DNA of 64,000 bases, from positions 1,054,001-1,118,000 of the forward strand of contig NZ_RAPE01000001.1 in NCBI RefSeq assembly GCF_003651245.1, read 5' to 3'. The position numbers and the translations under genes were made by a program. Of this stretch, positions 43,289-53,900 are shown one piece after another. Positions within the stretch are counted from its first letter, which is position 1, and every line of letters begins with the position of its first letter. This DNA comes from Roseovarius spongiae (GTDB lineage Bacteria > Pseudomonadota > Alphaproteobacteria > Rhodobacterales > Rhodobacteraceae). A model generated the notes under the pieces. It worked only from the letters and a program-made list of their open reading frames with translations, was not told where the DNA came from and did not search any database.

Positions 43289-44401
43289 ATGATTCTGGCG
43301 CGGATCGGGACGCGGCTGCGCCAGCAGATATACGCCCGCCAGCGCGCGGGCGCGTTCCAACGCCCGTTCGACGCAGGCGCGTCCCGTCGCCTGCTGCTGC
43401 TCGCGGTCGATCACCGCATCCCGCAGAGCCAGTATTACCCGTTCCACCATTATGCCCGCGATTTCCGCGACCGCCTGGATTGCGATATCCGTGAGGTGGG
43501 AATGGAGGAATACGGTCGCTCGGCGTCACATCCAGAAGACGCCACAACAGTCTGTTACCAATCGCATTTCGACATGTCCGATGCGGTGCTCGCCCGCGAT
43601 ATGGCCGCCATCCGCGCGCGCAATCCCGAGGCGCGGATAATCTATATGGACTGGTTCGCGCCCACCGATCTGCGCATGGCCGCGCGCGTGGCCCCGCATG
43701 TGGACGGCTACCTGACCAAGCACCTTCTGCGCGACCGCGCGCGCTACGATCTGCCGACCTATGGCGACACGACCTTGATGGACTATTACGGCCGGCGCTT
43801 CGGGCTCGACCACGAGGAGCGACAGTTCCCGATACCCGACGGGTTCTGGAAGACACTGCACCTAGGCCCGTCCTTCGCGACGGCGGATTTCATGCTGCCC
43901 GCATTCCTGCGCGGCAAACGCCCGGGTGGCGTCCGCCCCATCGACCTGCACGCGCGGATCGCGGTCGAGGGCACGCCCTGGTATGCGGCGATGCGCGCCG
44001 AGTGCGCCAGCGCCGTGGCCGCGCTTGACGGCGTGCGCTGCGTCACCGGAACCGGCATCCGGCATGGCCGTTTCCTGCGCGAGTTGCGCGCGTCCAAGGT
44101 CTGTTTCTCGCCCTTCGGTTACGGTGAGGTCTGCTGGCGAGACTACGAGGCGGTGATGACCGGCGCGGTGCTGCTCAAGCAGGACATGAGCCACGTGATG
44201 ACCGATCCGGACATCTTTGCGCCGGATGAGACATACGTGCCAGTGCGCTGGGATCTCTCGGATTTCGCCGAGCGCCTCGAATGGATCCTGCGCGACGACG
44301 CGGCGCGCGCGCGTATCGCCTGCGCGGCGTTCGAGAGGCTGCGCGACTACGCCCGTTCGCGCCGCTTCATAGACCAGATGGCGCCGGTGATCGGAGCATG
44401 A
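43289..44401 (+). CDS. Glycosyltransferase-like protein (GT-B type)
   Basis: A 370-residue protein whose C-terminal half looks like a GT-B glycosyltransferase of the CgeB/exostosin-like type: FLRELRASKVCFSPFGYGEV, then a region around WRDYEAVMTGAVLLKQDM that matches the nucleotide-sugar site, and ERLEWILRDDAARARIA near the end. The N-terminal half contains no membrane segment. GGGG with ATG at 43289 gives a good start. The end overlaps the next glycosyltransferase by four bases. It probably adds one sugar to a lipid-linked or surface glycan. The sugar is unknown. Confidence 0.65.
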   Translation: MILARIGTRLRQQIYARQRAGAFQRPFDAGASRRLLLLAVDHRIPQSQYYPFHHYARDFRDRLDCDIREVGMEEYGRSASHPEDATTVCYQSHFDMSDAVLARDMAAIRARNPEARIIYMDWFAPTDLRMAARVAPHVDGYLTKHLLRDRARYDLPTYGDTTLMDYYGRRFGLDHEERQFPIPDGFWKTLHLGPSFATADFMLPAFLRGKRPGGVRPIDLHARIAVEGTPWYAAMRAECASAVAALDGVRCVTGTGIRHGRFLRELRASKVCFSPFGYGEVCWRDYEAVMTGAVLLKQDMSHVMTDPDIFAPDETYVPVRWDLSDFAERLEWILRDDAARARIACAAFERLRDYARSRRFIDQMAPVIGA

Positions 44402-45363
44402 CAATGCGCCTCCCCGACCTTCCCCCCCTCGACGCGGTGGTGATCGGCCGCAACGAGGGCGCGCGCCTCGACGCCTGCCTCGCCTCGCTCCGCGGGCAGG
44501 TGCGGCGGCTCGTCTATGTCGACAGTGGCTCAACCGACAGCAGCGTGGAGGCGGCGCGCACGGCCGGCGCGGAGGTGGTCGCGCTCGACATGGACCGGCC
44601 TTTCACCGCCGCGCGGGCGCGCAACGCGGGGCTGGCGCGGCTGGCGGGCGACGGGTTCGTCATGCTGGTCGACGGCGACTGCACCGTCGCGCCCGGCTGG
44701 CTGGGGCAGGCGGCGGAGCACCTCGCCGCGCATCCCGACACGGCGGTGGTCTGCGGACGGCGGCGCGAGATTGCGCCGCACGCCAGCGTCTACAACCGGC
44801 TGATCGACATGGAATGGGATGGGCCGCCGGGGATGGTCAGGGCCTGCGGGGGTGACGCGATGATGCGTCAGGACGCGCTGCGCGCAGTGGGTGGTTTCAA
44901 CGCCGCGCTGATCGCCGGCGAGGAACCGGAGCTCTGCCTGCGGCTGCGCCGCGCCGGCTGGGAGGTCCACCGCCTCGACGCAGAGATGACGCGCCACGAC
45001 GCGGCGATCACGCGCTTTGGCCAGTGGTGGCGGCGCACGCGCCGCGCGGGGCACGCCTTTGCCGAGGGCGCGGCGCTGCATGGCGCGCCCCCCGACCGGC
45101 ACTGGGTGACGGAGACGCGGCGCGCTCTTTTCTGGGGCGCCGCACTGCCCCTCGCCATCCTGCTTCTAAGCTTCCTCAGCGCGCATGCGCTCTGGCTGCT
45201 GCTGATCTACCCGGCGCAGGTGGCGCGACTGGCGCTGCGGCGCGGAGACTGGGCCTGGGGGGTCTTCACCGTACTGGGCAAGGTCGCCGAGGCGCAGGGC
45301 GCGCTTGGCTACTACCTTGGACGGCTGCGCGGGCGGCGCAGGGAACTGATCGAATACAGGTGA
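44398..45363 (+). CDS. Family 2 glycosyltransferase with C-terminal membrane segments
   Basis: A 321-residue GT2 enzyme: AVVIGRNEGARLDACLASL at the N-terminus, VYVDSGSTDSS and the metal-binding MLVDGDCT (DxD-like), and a GDAMMRQ/EEPELCLRLR acceptor region. The C-terminal 80 residues hold one or two membrane helices (ALFWGAALPLAILLLSFL), so it acts at the inner membrane on a lipid-linked acceptor. The start ATG overlaps the previous stop (ATGA). It converges on the WecG-like gene with only two bases between stops. Confidence 0.85.
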   Translation: MTMRLPDLPPLDAVVIGRNEGARLDACLASLRGQVRRLVYVDSGSTDSSVEAARTAGAEVVALDMDRPFTAARARNAGLARLAGDGFVMLVDGDCTVAPGWLGQAAEHLAAHPDTAVVCGRRREIAPHASVYNRLIDMEWDGPPGMVRACGGDAMMRQDALRAVGGFNAALIAGEEPELCLRLRRAGWEVHRLDAEMTRHDAAITRFGQWWRRTRRAGHAFAEGAALHGAPPDRHWVTETRRALFWGAALPLAILLLSFLSAHALWLLLIYPAQVARLALRRGDWAWGVFTVLGKVAEAQGALGYYLGRLRGRRRELIEYR

Positions 45364-45365
45364 GC

Positions 45366-46217
45366 TCAGCGCCGCCTCTGCCTGACCGCCTGCCCAAGCA
45401 ACTCGGGCAGGATCGTCAAACACCTTGCGTAGCGCGGAATCATCCGGCGCGGATCGCCCGCCGCGCGCCACAGCCATTCGAACGCCAGCGCACGCACCGC
45501 GCGCGGCGCCCGCTTCTGGCCTCCGCCGAGGAAATCGAGCCCGGCCCCCACCGATGCGAACCCCACCGATGGCGCAAGCCCGCGGCCCCGCGCCGCCAGC
45601 CGCTCCTGTTTCGGCGCCCCGAGCGCGAGGAAACAGAGCCCCGCGCCGGACGCCTCGACTTCGCGCAGGATCTCCGCCGCCGCCTCGCTGTCGGGGTCGA
45701 ACCCCATCGGCGGCGCATGCAGCAAGACCACCGAAAGCGCAGGCATGTCGCGGCAGAGCGCCGCGCGCGCCTTTTCGAGAACGTCCTGCGTGCTGCCGAG
45801 CAACGCGACCGTGCGGCCCTCCTGCGCGGCGAGTCGGCAGAGCGGCTCCACGAGGTCGGAACCCGGCAACAGTTCTACCGGGTCGCCTGCGATCCAGGAG
45901 AGCCACGCCACCGGCCGTCCGTCCGCGACGACGATGTCCTTCGTCGCGTAGGCCGCGGCGAAGGCCGGGTCGCCGCGCAGCTTGACCAGATGGTCGAGGT
46001 TCAGCGTCGCCAGCGCGAAGCCCCGCCGCGCGCGCAGCGCCGCGCGCACCGCCTCCAACAGCGCCGCGCGGGTGGCGATGTTGATCCGCACCGCGCTGTC
46101 GCCTTGGGTGAACTGCAAGCCGGGACTCCGAAAAATGGCGTGTCGCCACCGGTCTAGCGTCCGCCCGGACAATCGCAAGGGGTAAAAGCCCGGGGCGCGT
46201 TCGGTGACGGGCGACAA
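45366..46217 (-). CDS. WecG/TagA/CpsF-family glycosyltransferase
   Basis: A 283-residue GT26-family enzyme, the class that transfers N-acetylmannosaminuronate or a similar sugar to undecaprenyl-linked intermediates. Family features are LATLNLDHLVKL near residue 70, DGRPVAWLSW, ERLLPGSDLV-like VELLPGSDL and the final LALGAPKQE near residue 199. No membrane segment; it acts on the cytoplasmic side of the inner membrane. The start at 46217 is uncertain: the family usually begins closer to residue 43, where a GTG could serve. It is on the opposite strand from its neighbours. Confidence 0.85.
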   Translation of the reverse strand: MSPVTERAPGFYPLRLSGRTLDRWRHAIFRSPGLQFTQGDSAVRINIATRAALLEAVRAALRARRGFALATLNLDHLVKLRGDPAFAAAYATKDIVVADGRPVAWLSWIAGDPVELLPGSDLVEPLCRLAAQEGRTVALLGSTQDVLEKARAALCRDMPALSVVLLHAPPMGFDPDSEAAAEILREVEASGAGLCFLALGAPKQERLAARGRGLAPSVGFASVGAGLDFLGGGQKRAPRAVRALAFEWLWRAAGDPRRMIPRYARCLTILPELLGQAVRQRRR

Positions 46218-46289
46218 GGCCGCGAACCCGTGCTACCCTGCGCCGAGCGCGGCCCGAGACCGCCGACCCAGAGCAGACCGACCCCATCG

Positions 46290-47726
46290 ATGCCCAACGC
46301 GCTTGCCTACCTGATGCTGATGACCTGGCCGCTGGTCTGCGTCGCCCTGTTCATCCGCCTCACCCCCGAGCGGGCGATCATCTGGAGCATCCTCGGCGGT
46401 TATCTCCTGCTGCCGCAGCGGGCCGAGTTCGACCTGCCGCTGGTGCCGGACATGACCAAGATTTCGATCCCCAATATCTGCGCCTTCGTCCTCTGCGTCT
46501 GGTTCCTGAAGAAACCGGTGTCGTTCTGGCCCTCGGGCTGGACCATGCGTCTGCTTTTACTGGCGTTCTTCCTCGGCGTGGTGCCGACGGTGCTGACCAA
46601 TGGCGACGCCATCGTGTTCAAGCTGATGGGCCATACGGAGCCGATCGTCTTCTCGGAGGCGGCGCTGCCGGGCCTGGGGCTGCGCGACCTGCTGTCGATC
46701 GTGATCAACCAGTTCATCACCGTGCTGCCGTTCTTCCTCGCGCGCCGCTGGCTCAGCTCCGAGACCGGGCTGCGCGAACTTCTTTACGCGCTGGTGGTCG
46801 GGGCGCTGATCTACTCGATCCCCGCTCTGATCGAGATCCGGCTCAGCCCGCAGATGAACATCTGGTTCTACGGATTCTTCCAGCATGATTTCGAACAGAT
46901 GATGCGCGGCGGCGGTTTCCGCCCGCTGGTCTTCTTGCCGCACGCGCTGTGGCTGGCGTTCTTCGTGATGAGCGCGGCGATGGCCGCGCTCGCGCTCGGG
47001 CGGGAAGAGGCGGGGCCGCGGCGCGCCCGGTTCTTCGCGGCCGCGCTCTACCTTCTGATCCTTCTGGTGCTGTGCAAGAGCCTCGCCTCGATGCTCTACG
47101 CCGCCGCGCTGACGCCGCTTCTGCTGATTGCGAACGCGCGAATGCAGATCCGCGTCGCGCTGCTCTTTGCGCTCATCGCGGTGATCTATCCGGTGCTGCG
47201 GGAAAACGGGGTGATCCCGCTCGACGCGGTGCTCGAGCAGGCCGAGGCGATCAGCCCCGAGCGCGCGCACTCGCTGGGCTTTCGTTTCGACAACGAGGAG
47301 GCGCTGCTCGAGCGCGCGCATGACAGGCGGCTGTTCGGCTGGGGCGGCTGGGGGCGCAACCTGGTGCACGACATCCACACCGGCGAAATTCTGAGCATTC
47401 CGGACGGCGAATGGATCATCGTGTTCGGCACCTTCGGCTGGGTCGGCTACATCAGCCAGATGGGCCTACTGGGCGGACCGCTCGTGCTGCTGTGGTGGGC
47501 GCTGCGCCGGGCGCCTGCGATCCAGGCGCCGCCCTACGTGTCCGCCCTTGCCCTGCTGCTTGCGATCACGCTGATCGACATGCTGCTGAACGCCATCCTG
47601 ACGCCCTACACCTGGCTCATGGCGGGGGCGATCCTCGGCTGCGCCGAGCGGCTGAGCGTGTCCGCGCCCGACCTCGATCCCGCGCCAGCTGCGGCGAAGG
47701 CGCGGCGGCGCACCGTGATGGGCTGA
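46290..47726 (+). CDS. O-antigen polymerase/ligase-like membrane protein
   Basis: A 478-residue protein with about ten to twelve membrane helices and a large loop (WGGWGRNLVHDIHTGEILSIPDGEW) near residues 345-372, in the place of the catalytic periplasmic loop of Wzy/WaaL proteins. Such proteins join repeat units of surface polysaccharide or attach them to a carrier in the periplasm. The ATG at 46290 begins the first membrane helix (NALAYLMLMTWPLVCVALF). It lies 273 bases before the PKS operon and faces the same direction. Confidence 0.75.
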   Translation: MPNALAYLMLMTWPLVCVALFIRLTPERAIIWSILGGYLLLPQRAEFDLPLVPDMTKISIPNICAFVLCVWFLKKPVSFWPSGWTMRLLLLAFFLGVVPTVLTNGDAIVFKLMGHTEPIVFSEAALPGLGLRDLLSIVINQFITVLPFFLARRWLSSETGLRELLYALVVGALIYSIPALIEIRLSPQMNIWFYGFFQHDFEQMMRGGGFRPLVFLPHALWLAFFVMSAAMAALALGREEAGPRRARFFAAALYLLILLVLCKSLASMLYAAALTPLLLIANARMQIRVALLFALIAVIYPVLRENGVIPLDAVLEQAEAISPERAHSLGFRFDNEEALLERAHDRRLFGWGGWGRNLVHDIHTGEILSIPDGEWIIVFGTFGWVGYISQMGLLGGPLVLLWWALRRAPAIQAPPYVSALALLLAITLIDMLLNAILTPYTWLMAGAILGCAERLSVSAPDLDPAPAAAKARRRTVMG

Positions 47727-47848
47727 GCCGTCGGCGCCGGCGAGGGCAGGCTGCGAGAATCACGGCGAAAAACCGGAATTGTTGACGATTCTCGGCTAAT
47801 CTGTTTCCGCCATGACGCTTTGTCGCCCGCCCTGCTTCAAACATATTC

Positions 47849-47877
47849 TTGCCACAATCTGACGTTTTTAGTTAAAT
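47849..47877 (+). promoter_or_regulatory. Candidate sigma-70 type promoter of the PKS operon
   Basis: TTGCCA at 47849-47854 and TTAAAT at 47872-47877 are separated by 17 bases, in an AT-rich part of the otherwise GC-rich region 47727-47999. The PKS start codon lies about 120 bases downstream. By-eye match only. Confidence 0.35.
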
Positions 47878-47999
47878 CAGAGGGTTGCGAGCGGTTTCTC
47901 ATTTGCCGCGCTGCACGGGCTTCGTGCAATTTTTCCCCGCTGCTATTACAGTGTCGGCAGGAATCTGCCGTCTGCGTCCCCTTGGAGTCTCTGCCGCCA

Positions 48000-50900
48000 A
48001 TGTCTCGCCCCGCCGCCAAGTCTTCCTCGGGCGACATCGCCATCGTCGGCATGGCGCTCGCCGTGCCCGGCGCGAGGGATGTGGACGCGTTCTGGCGCAA
48101 CCTCGCCGCCGGGGTCGAGAGCATCGAGCCCCAGGACGAGGAGACGCTGATCGCCGCCGGCGAAACACCCGCGCGCCTGCGTCAGAAGAATTACGTGCCG
48201 GTCGCCGCGCCGCTTGACGGCTACGCCGATTTCGACGCCGAATTCTTCGGCTTCGGCCCCAAGGAGGCGGCGATCCTCGACCCGCAGCACCGCAAGTTCC
48301 TCGAAGTGAGCTGGCAGGCGTTGGAGCAGGCCGGCCACGCGCCACGCAGCTTTGGGGGCCGGATCGCCGTTTACGCGGGCTGCGGCATGGGCAGCTATTT
48401 CTATTTCAACATCTGTTCCAACCCCGGGCTGGTGGACGATGTGGGCATGTTCCTGCTGCGACATACCGGCAACGACAAGGATTTCCTGAGCACCCGCGTC
48501 AGCCACGTCTTCGATCTCAAGGGCCCGAGCGTGACCATGCAGACGGCGTGCAGCACATCGCTGGTCGCGATCCACCATGCTCGGGCGGCGTTGATGAACG
48601 GCGAATGCGACATGGCGCTGGCAGGCGGCGTCACGATCGAGCTGCCGCAGGGGCGCGGCTATCTCTTCAAGGAGAACGAAATACTGTCGCCCGACGGCCA
48701 CTGCCACGCCTTCGATCATCGCGCACAGGGCACTGTCTTCGGCTCGGGCGCGGGCGCGGTGGCGCTGCGCCGGCTCGAGGACGCGGTGGCGGACGGCGAT
48801 CACATCTGGGCCGTCATCAGGGGCAGCGCCATCAACAACGACGGCGCCGCCAAGGCCGGCTACCTCGCACCGAGCGTCGACGGGCAGGCCGCCGCCGTCA
48901 CCGCCGCGCTTAAGGATGCGAACGTTCCCGCCGACAGCATCGGCTATGTCGAATGCCACGGCACCGGCACCTATCTGGGCGACCCGATCGAGGTCGCCGC
49001 ACTGACGGAAGCCTACAGAACCCAGACGCAAGCGACGGATTTCTGCCGCATCGGGTCGGTCAAGACCAATATCGGTCATCTCGACACCGCCGCGGGGGTG
49101 GTCAGCCTCATCAAGACCGCGCTCAGCCTGCACCACGCGCAGATCCCGCCCAGCCTCGGCTTCGAAGCGCCGAACCCCACGATCGACTTCGAGACCAGCC
49201 CCTTTCGCGTCAACGCCGCGCTGACGGACTGGCCGGCGGGCGCCGCGCCGCGCCGGGCCGGGGTCAACTCGCTCGGCGTGGGCGGCACCAACGCGCATGT
49301 CGTGCTCGAGCAGGCGCCGGCGCGCGCCGTCTCCGAAGAACCCGACTTTCCCTTCCACGTGCTTTGCCTCTCGGGGCGAAGCAAGGCCGCGCTCGACGCC
49401 AACGCCGCTGCCCTTGCCGCCCATCTGCGCGCCCATCCCGACCAGCCGCTGGCGGATGTCGCATGGACGCTGAAGGAGGGACGCGAGGGTTTCGACAAGC
49501 GCCGCGTGCTGGTGGCCGAAACCCACGAGGACGCGGCGGCGCTGCTGGACTCGGCCGACCCGCAGCGCATCTTCACCCATGACCGGCTGGGCGCGCGCCC
49601 CGAGGTGGTGTTCATGTTCCCCGGGGGCGGCGCGCAGTATCCCGGCATGGCGCGCGACCTCTACGAGACCGAGCCGGTCTTTGCCGAGTGGATGGATCGC
49701 GGCTTTGCGCATCTGGAGCCGCAGCTCGATTACGACATCCGCGCGCTCTGGCTGCCCGAACCGGGGCAGGAGGAGGCCGCGGCCAATGCGCTGCGCAAGC
49801 CCTCGGTGCAATTGCCGCTCATCATGATCACCGAATACGCGCTGGCCCAACTCTGGATGAGCTGGGGCGTGCGCCCGGCCGCGCTGGTCGGGCATTCGAT
49901 GGGCGAGAACACCGCCGCCTGCCTCGCCGGGGTGATGCGGTTCGAGGATTGCATCGACCTCGTGCTGCTGCGCGGGCGGCTCTTCGACAGTGTCCCGGCG
50001 GGCGGGATGCTGAGCGTGTCGCTGCCGCTTGCCGAACTGGAGCCGCTGATCGGCGAGGATCTCGACATCGCAAGCGTCAATGCCCCAGGCCTCTGCGCGG
50101 TATCGGGGTCGAACGCGGCACTCGAGGAGCTGGCGGCGCGGCTCGAGTCGGCGGAGATCGATCACCAGCGCGTCGCCATCGACATCGCCGCGCATTCCCG
50201 GATGCTCGCCCCGATCCTCGGTGAATTCCGCGCCTTCCTGCAAGGGCTCGACCTGCGCCCGCCGCAGATTCCGTTCGCCTCCAACCGTAGCGGCGCGCCG
50301 ATCACCGACGCACAGGCGATGGACCCCGAATACTGGGTGCAACAGCTGCGCAATACCGTGCATTTCGCGCAATGCATCGACACGCTCGCCACGTCCGACC
50401 GGGTGTTCCTCGAGGTCGGGCCGGGCAAGGCGCTCAGTTCGCTCGCGCAGATGTCCGAGGCGCTCAAGCCCGGGCAAGTGATGAGCACGCTGCGCCATCC
50501 TGATCACGCAATCGCGGACGACGCTTATTTTCTCGGCGTGATCGGGCGGCTCTGGGCCTGCGGGCTTGACGCCGACTGGGGCCAGATATGGGGCGAGGCG
50601 CGGCGCAACCGCGTGTTGCTGCCCGGCTACCAGTTCCAGCGCAGCCGCTACTTCATCGAGCCCGCCGCCGCCGCGCCCGCGCAGGAGGCGCTGGCGCGCA
50701 CCGAGGATATGTCCGACTGGGGCTACCGGCCCGTGTGGCGTCCCGCGCTTGCGCCCTGCGAATTCGAGGTCGCAAGCGATCTCGGCCCGCCGCTCGACTG
50801 GCTCATCTTCGCGGACGAGGCCGGCGTCGCGCAACCCGTCATCGACGCGCTGCGCGCCGGCGGGCATTTCATGAGCGTGGTGCGCTCGGGCGACAGTTTC

Positions 50901-53900
50901 CGACGGCGCGGGCCAGGGGATTACGTGCTGTCGCCCGAACAGGGCCGTGAGGGCTACGAGGCGTTGTTGTCCGCGCTCGCTAGCGAAGGGCGGCTGCCCG
51001 ATCGGATCGCGCATTTCTGGCTGGTGACCGCGCAGGAAACCTACCGCCCCGGCAGCAGCTTTCATGACCGCAACATGGAGCACGGCTTTCTCAGCCTCCT
51101 GCATCTCGCGCAGGCGATGGGCGGCGCCGCGATGCCCGACGCCTGCCACCTCAGCGTGATCGCCAACGGCGCGGTGCAGGTCCGCGACGAGCCGCTGAAC
51201 CACCCCGAGAAGGCCTGCGCGCTCGGCCCCGTGGGCGTGATCCCGCGCGAGTTTCCGAACGTCACCGCAGCGCTGCTCGATATCGAACTGCCCCCCGCAG
51301 CGCCGCCGCGCAGACTGCTGCGCCGGGCGGCGGCGGCGGACGACCTCGCGCCAAGGCTGCTCGAGGATCTGCTGGCCGAGCCGACAAACGACATCGCCGC
51401 CCTGCGCGGGGCGCGGCGGTTCACCCAGGCGCTGCGGCCCGCGCCGCTTGCCGCCACACCGGACGCAGCACCACTCAAGCAGGGGGGAACCTATCTTGTC
51501 ACCGGTGGGCTCGGCGGGATCGGCATGGCGATCGCGCGCGACCTCGCGCGGGGCTGCGCGGCCAATATCGTGCTCCTGTCGCGCAGCCCGCTGCCCGAGC
51601 GGGGCGACTGGGACTCCGTCCCGTCCACCAGCCGCGCGGGCGCGCGCATCGCGGCCCTTCGCGGGATCGAAGACCTCGGCGGGCAGGTCATGACGCTCGA
51701 GGCGGACGTGACAGACATCGCCCGGATGCAGGAGGCGCGCGCGCAGATCCTTGACCGCTTCGGCAGGCTCGACGGGATATTCCACGCCGCCGGACGCATC
51801 GACGACGCGCCGATCCTCGCCAAGGACGACGCGGGCGTGGCCAACGTCCTCGCCCCCAAGATCGGCGGGCTGCGGGTGCTCGACGCGGTGTTCCCGGATG
51901 GCGATGTCGACCTCATGGTGCTGTTCTCTTCGACCAGCACCTGGACCCGCCCCGCCGGGCAGGCCGATTACGTCGCCGCCAACGCCTATCTTGACGCCTA
52001 CGCCGCGTCGCGCCGGGGCGGGGCCACGAGGGTGGTGGCGATCGACTGGGGCGTCTGGGCCGATACCGGCATGGCGGCGCAGGCGATGGCCGCGCGCATG
52101 GGCGACACGACCCAGCCGCAGGAGGTCGACGCGCCGCTGCTGGCCGGGATCCGCACCGACGCCGGGGGCGCGCATCGCCTGACCGGCGCGCTCGACGCCG
52201 CAGACGACTGGGTGCTCGCGGAGCACCGGACGCGCGGCGGCCAGGTGCTGCTGCCCGGCGCCGGGGTGGTCGAGCTGGCCGCAGAGGCGCTGCGCGCCGC
52301 GGACGGCGCGGGCGCGTTCGAGATCTCCGATCTCTACTTCCTGCGCCCCTTCGACGTGGCTCCGGACGCCGCGCGCGCCTTCGAGCTGACCCTTGCCCCC
52401 GAAGGCGGCGGCTACCGATTCGAGATGCGCGGCGCCGTCACCCGTGACGGGCGCGAGGGCAGCGTCGCCACCGCCGAGGCGCATATCCGCCCGATAACCG
52501 GCGGCGCCCCTCGGGTCGACCTCGCGCAGATCGAGGCGCGCTGCGCCGATACGCTGCCCGCGCCCTTCGCCTCGCCGCAGGAGGCGCATCTTGATTTCGG
52601 GCCGCGCTGGCGGGTGGTCGAGCGCGCCGCTTTCGGCGCGGGCGAGGGGATCGCGCGGCTGGCGCTGCCCGGCGCGGCGGCGGGCGACATTGAGGCTGGC
52701 TTCCTCGCGCATCCCGCGCTTCTCGACCTCGCGACCGGCTGGGCCATCGCGCTGCACGGCGATTACGACGCGGACCATCTCTGGGTGCCCGCGGGCTATG
52801 GCGCCGTGCGGCTCCACGCGCCCTTGCCGGCCGAGATCGCAAGCTGGGTGCGGCTCGCCCCCGGCTCCGAGGGCGGCACGGCGGTGTTCGATATCGTGCT
52901 GACCCGACCGGATGGCGAGGTCCTGTGCGAAATCGAGGCGTTCCAGATGCGCCGCGTCGCCGCCGACGCGCTCGGGCGGGCGCAGCAGATCGCGGCGCGC
53001 GACATCCGCTTCGACGATGCGGCGGAGGATGTCGCGCCGCTCTCGCCCGGCGAGGCGCGGCTGTTGCATCACGTCTCGCTCGGCATCGGCGCCGAGGAGG
53101 GGCCCGAGGCGCTGCGCCGCGCGCTTGCCGGGCCGCTCGACCGGGTCGCCATATCCTCGATCGCCCTTCCTGCGCTGATCGAAGAGGCCGGCCGAACCGA
53201 CGCCAACCCCGCGGAGGCCGCCCAGAGCTTTGAGCGCCCCGACCTCGACGGCGATTACGTCGCGCCCGCACCGGGGCTGGAAAGCGCGCTGGCCGAAACC
53301 TGGTCCGGGCTGCTCGGCGTGGGGCAGGTGGGGGCGCAGGACAGCTTCTTCGACCTTGGCGGGCATTCCCTGTTGGCGGTGCGGCTTTTCGCGCAGATCA
53401 GGCGCGACCACGGCGTGCAATTCCCGCTCTCGGTGCTGTTCGAGGCGCCGACCATCGCCGCGCTGGCGGCGCGCATCGCGGCGGAGACCGGCTGCGAAAG
53501 CGACGCCGCGTCCGACGCGTTGCCCGCCACGCCGGACGCCCCCGAGCAACGCCACCTCGTCGCGCTGCACCCGGACATGTCGGGCGGCAGGACGCCGTTC
53601 TTCGTCGTGGCAGGCATGTTCGGCAACGTATTGAATTTGCGGCATCTCGCGCTTCTGATGGGACGTGAGCGTCCGGTTTGGGGCCTGCAGGCGCGCGGGC
53701 TGATCGGGGAGGAGGCGCCGCATGACACGATTGAGGCCGCTGCCGCCGACTACATCAAGGAGATGCGCGGCGTGCAGCCCGAGGGGCCTTATTACATTGG
53801 CGGATTCTCGGGCGGGGGGATTACGGCGCTGGAGATTGCGCAGCAATTGACGGCGGCGGGCGAAGAGGTGCGGATGCTGGCCATGCTCGACACGCCGCTG

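Noticed and set aside
47946..53846. Long antisense ORF (1966 residues) opposite the PKS, and similar ones opposite the NRPS (55559-59803), the asparagine-synthase-like gene (41333-43450) and the kinase (40197-41645)
   Set aside because: They are Arg/Gly/Ala/His-rich, have no domain, and arise from GC-rich codon use on the coding strand; the sense frames hold clear domains.
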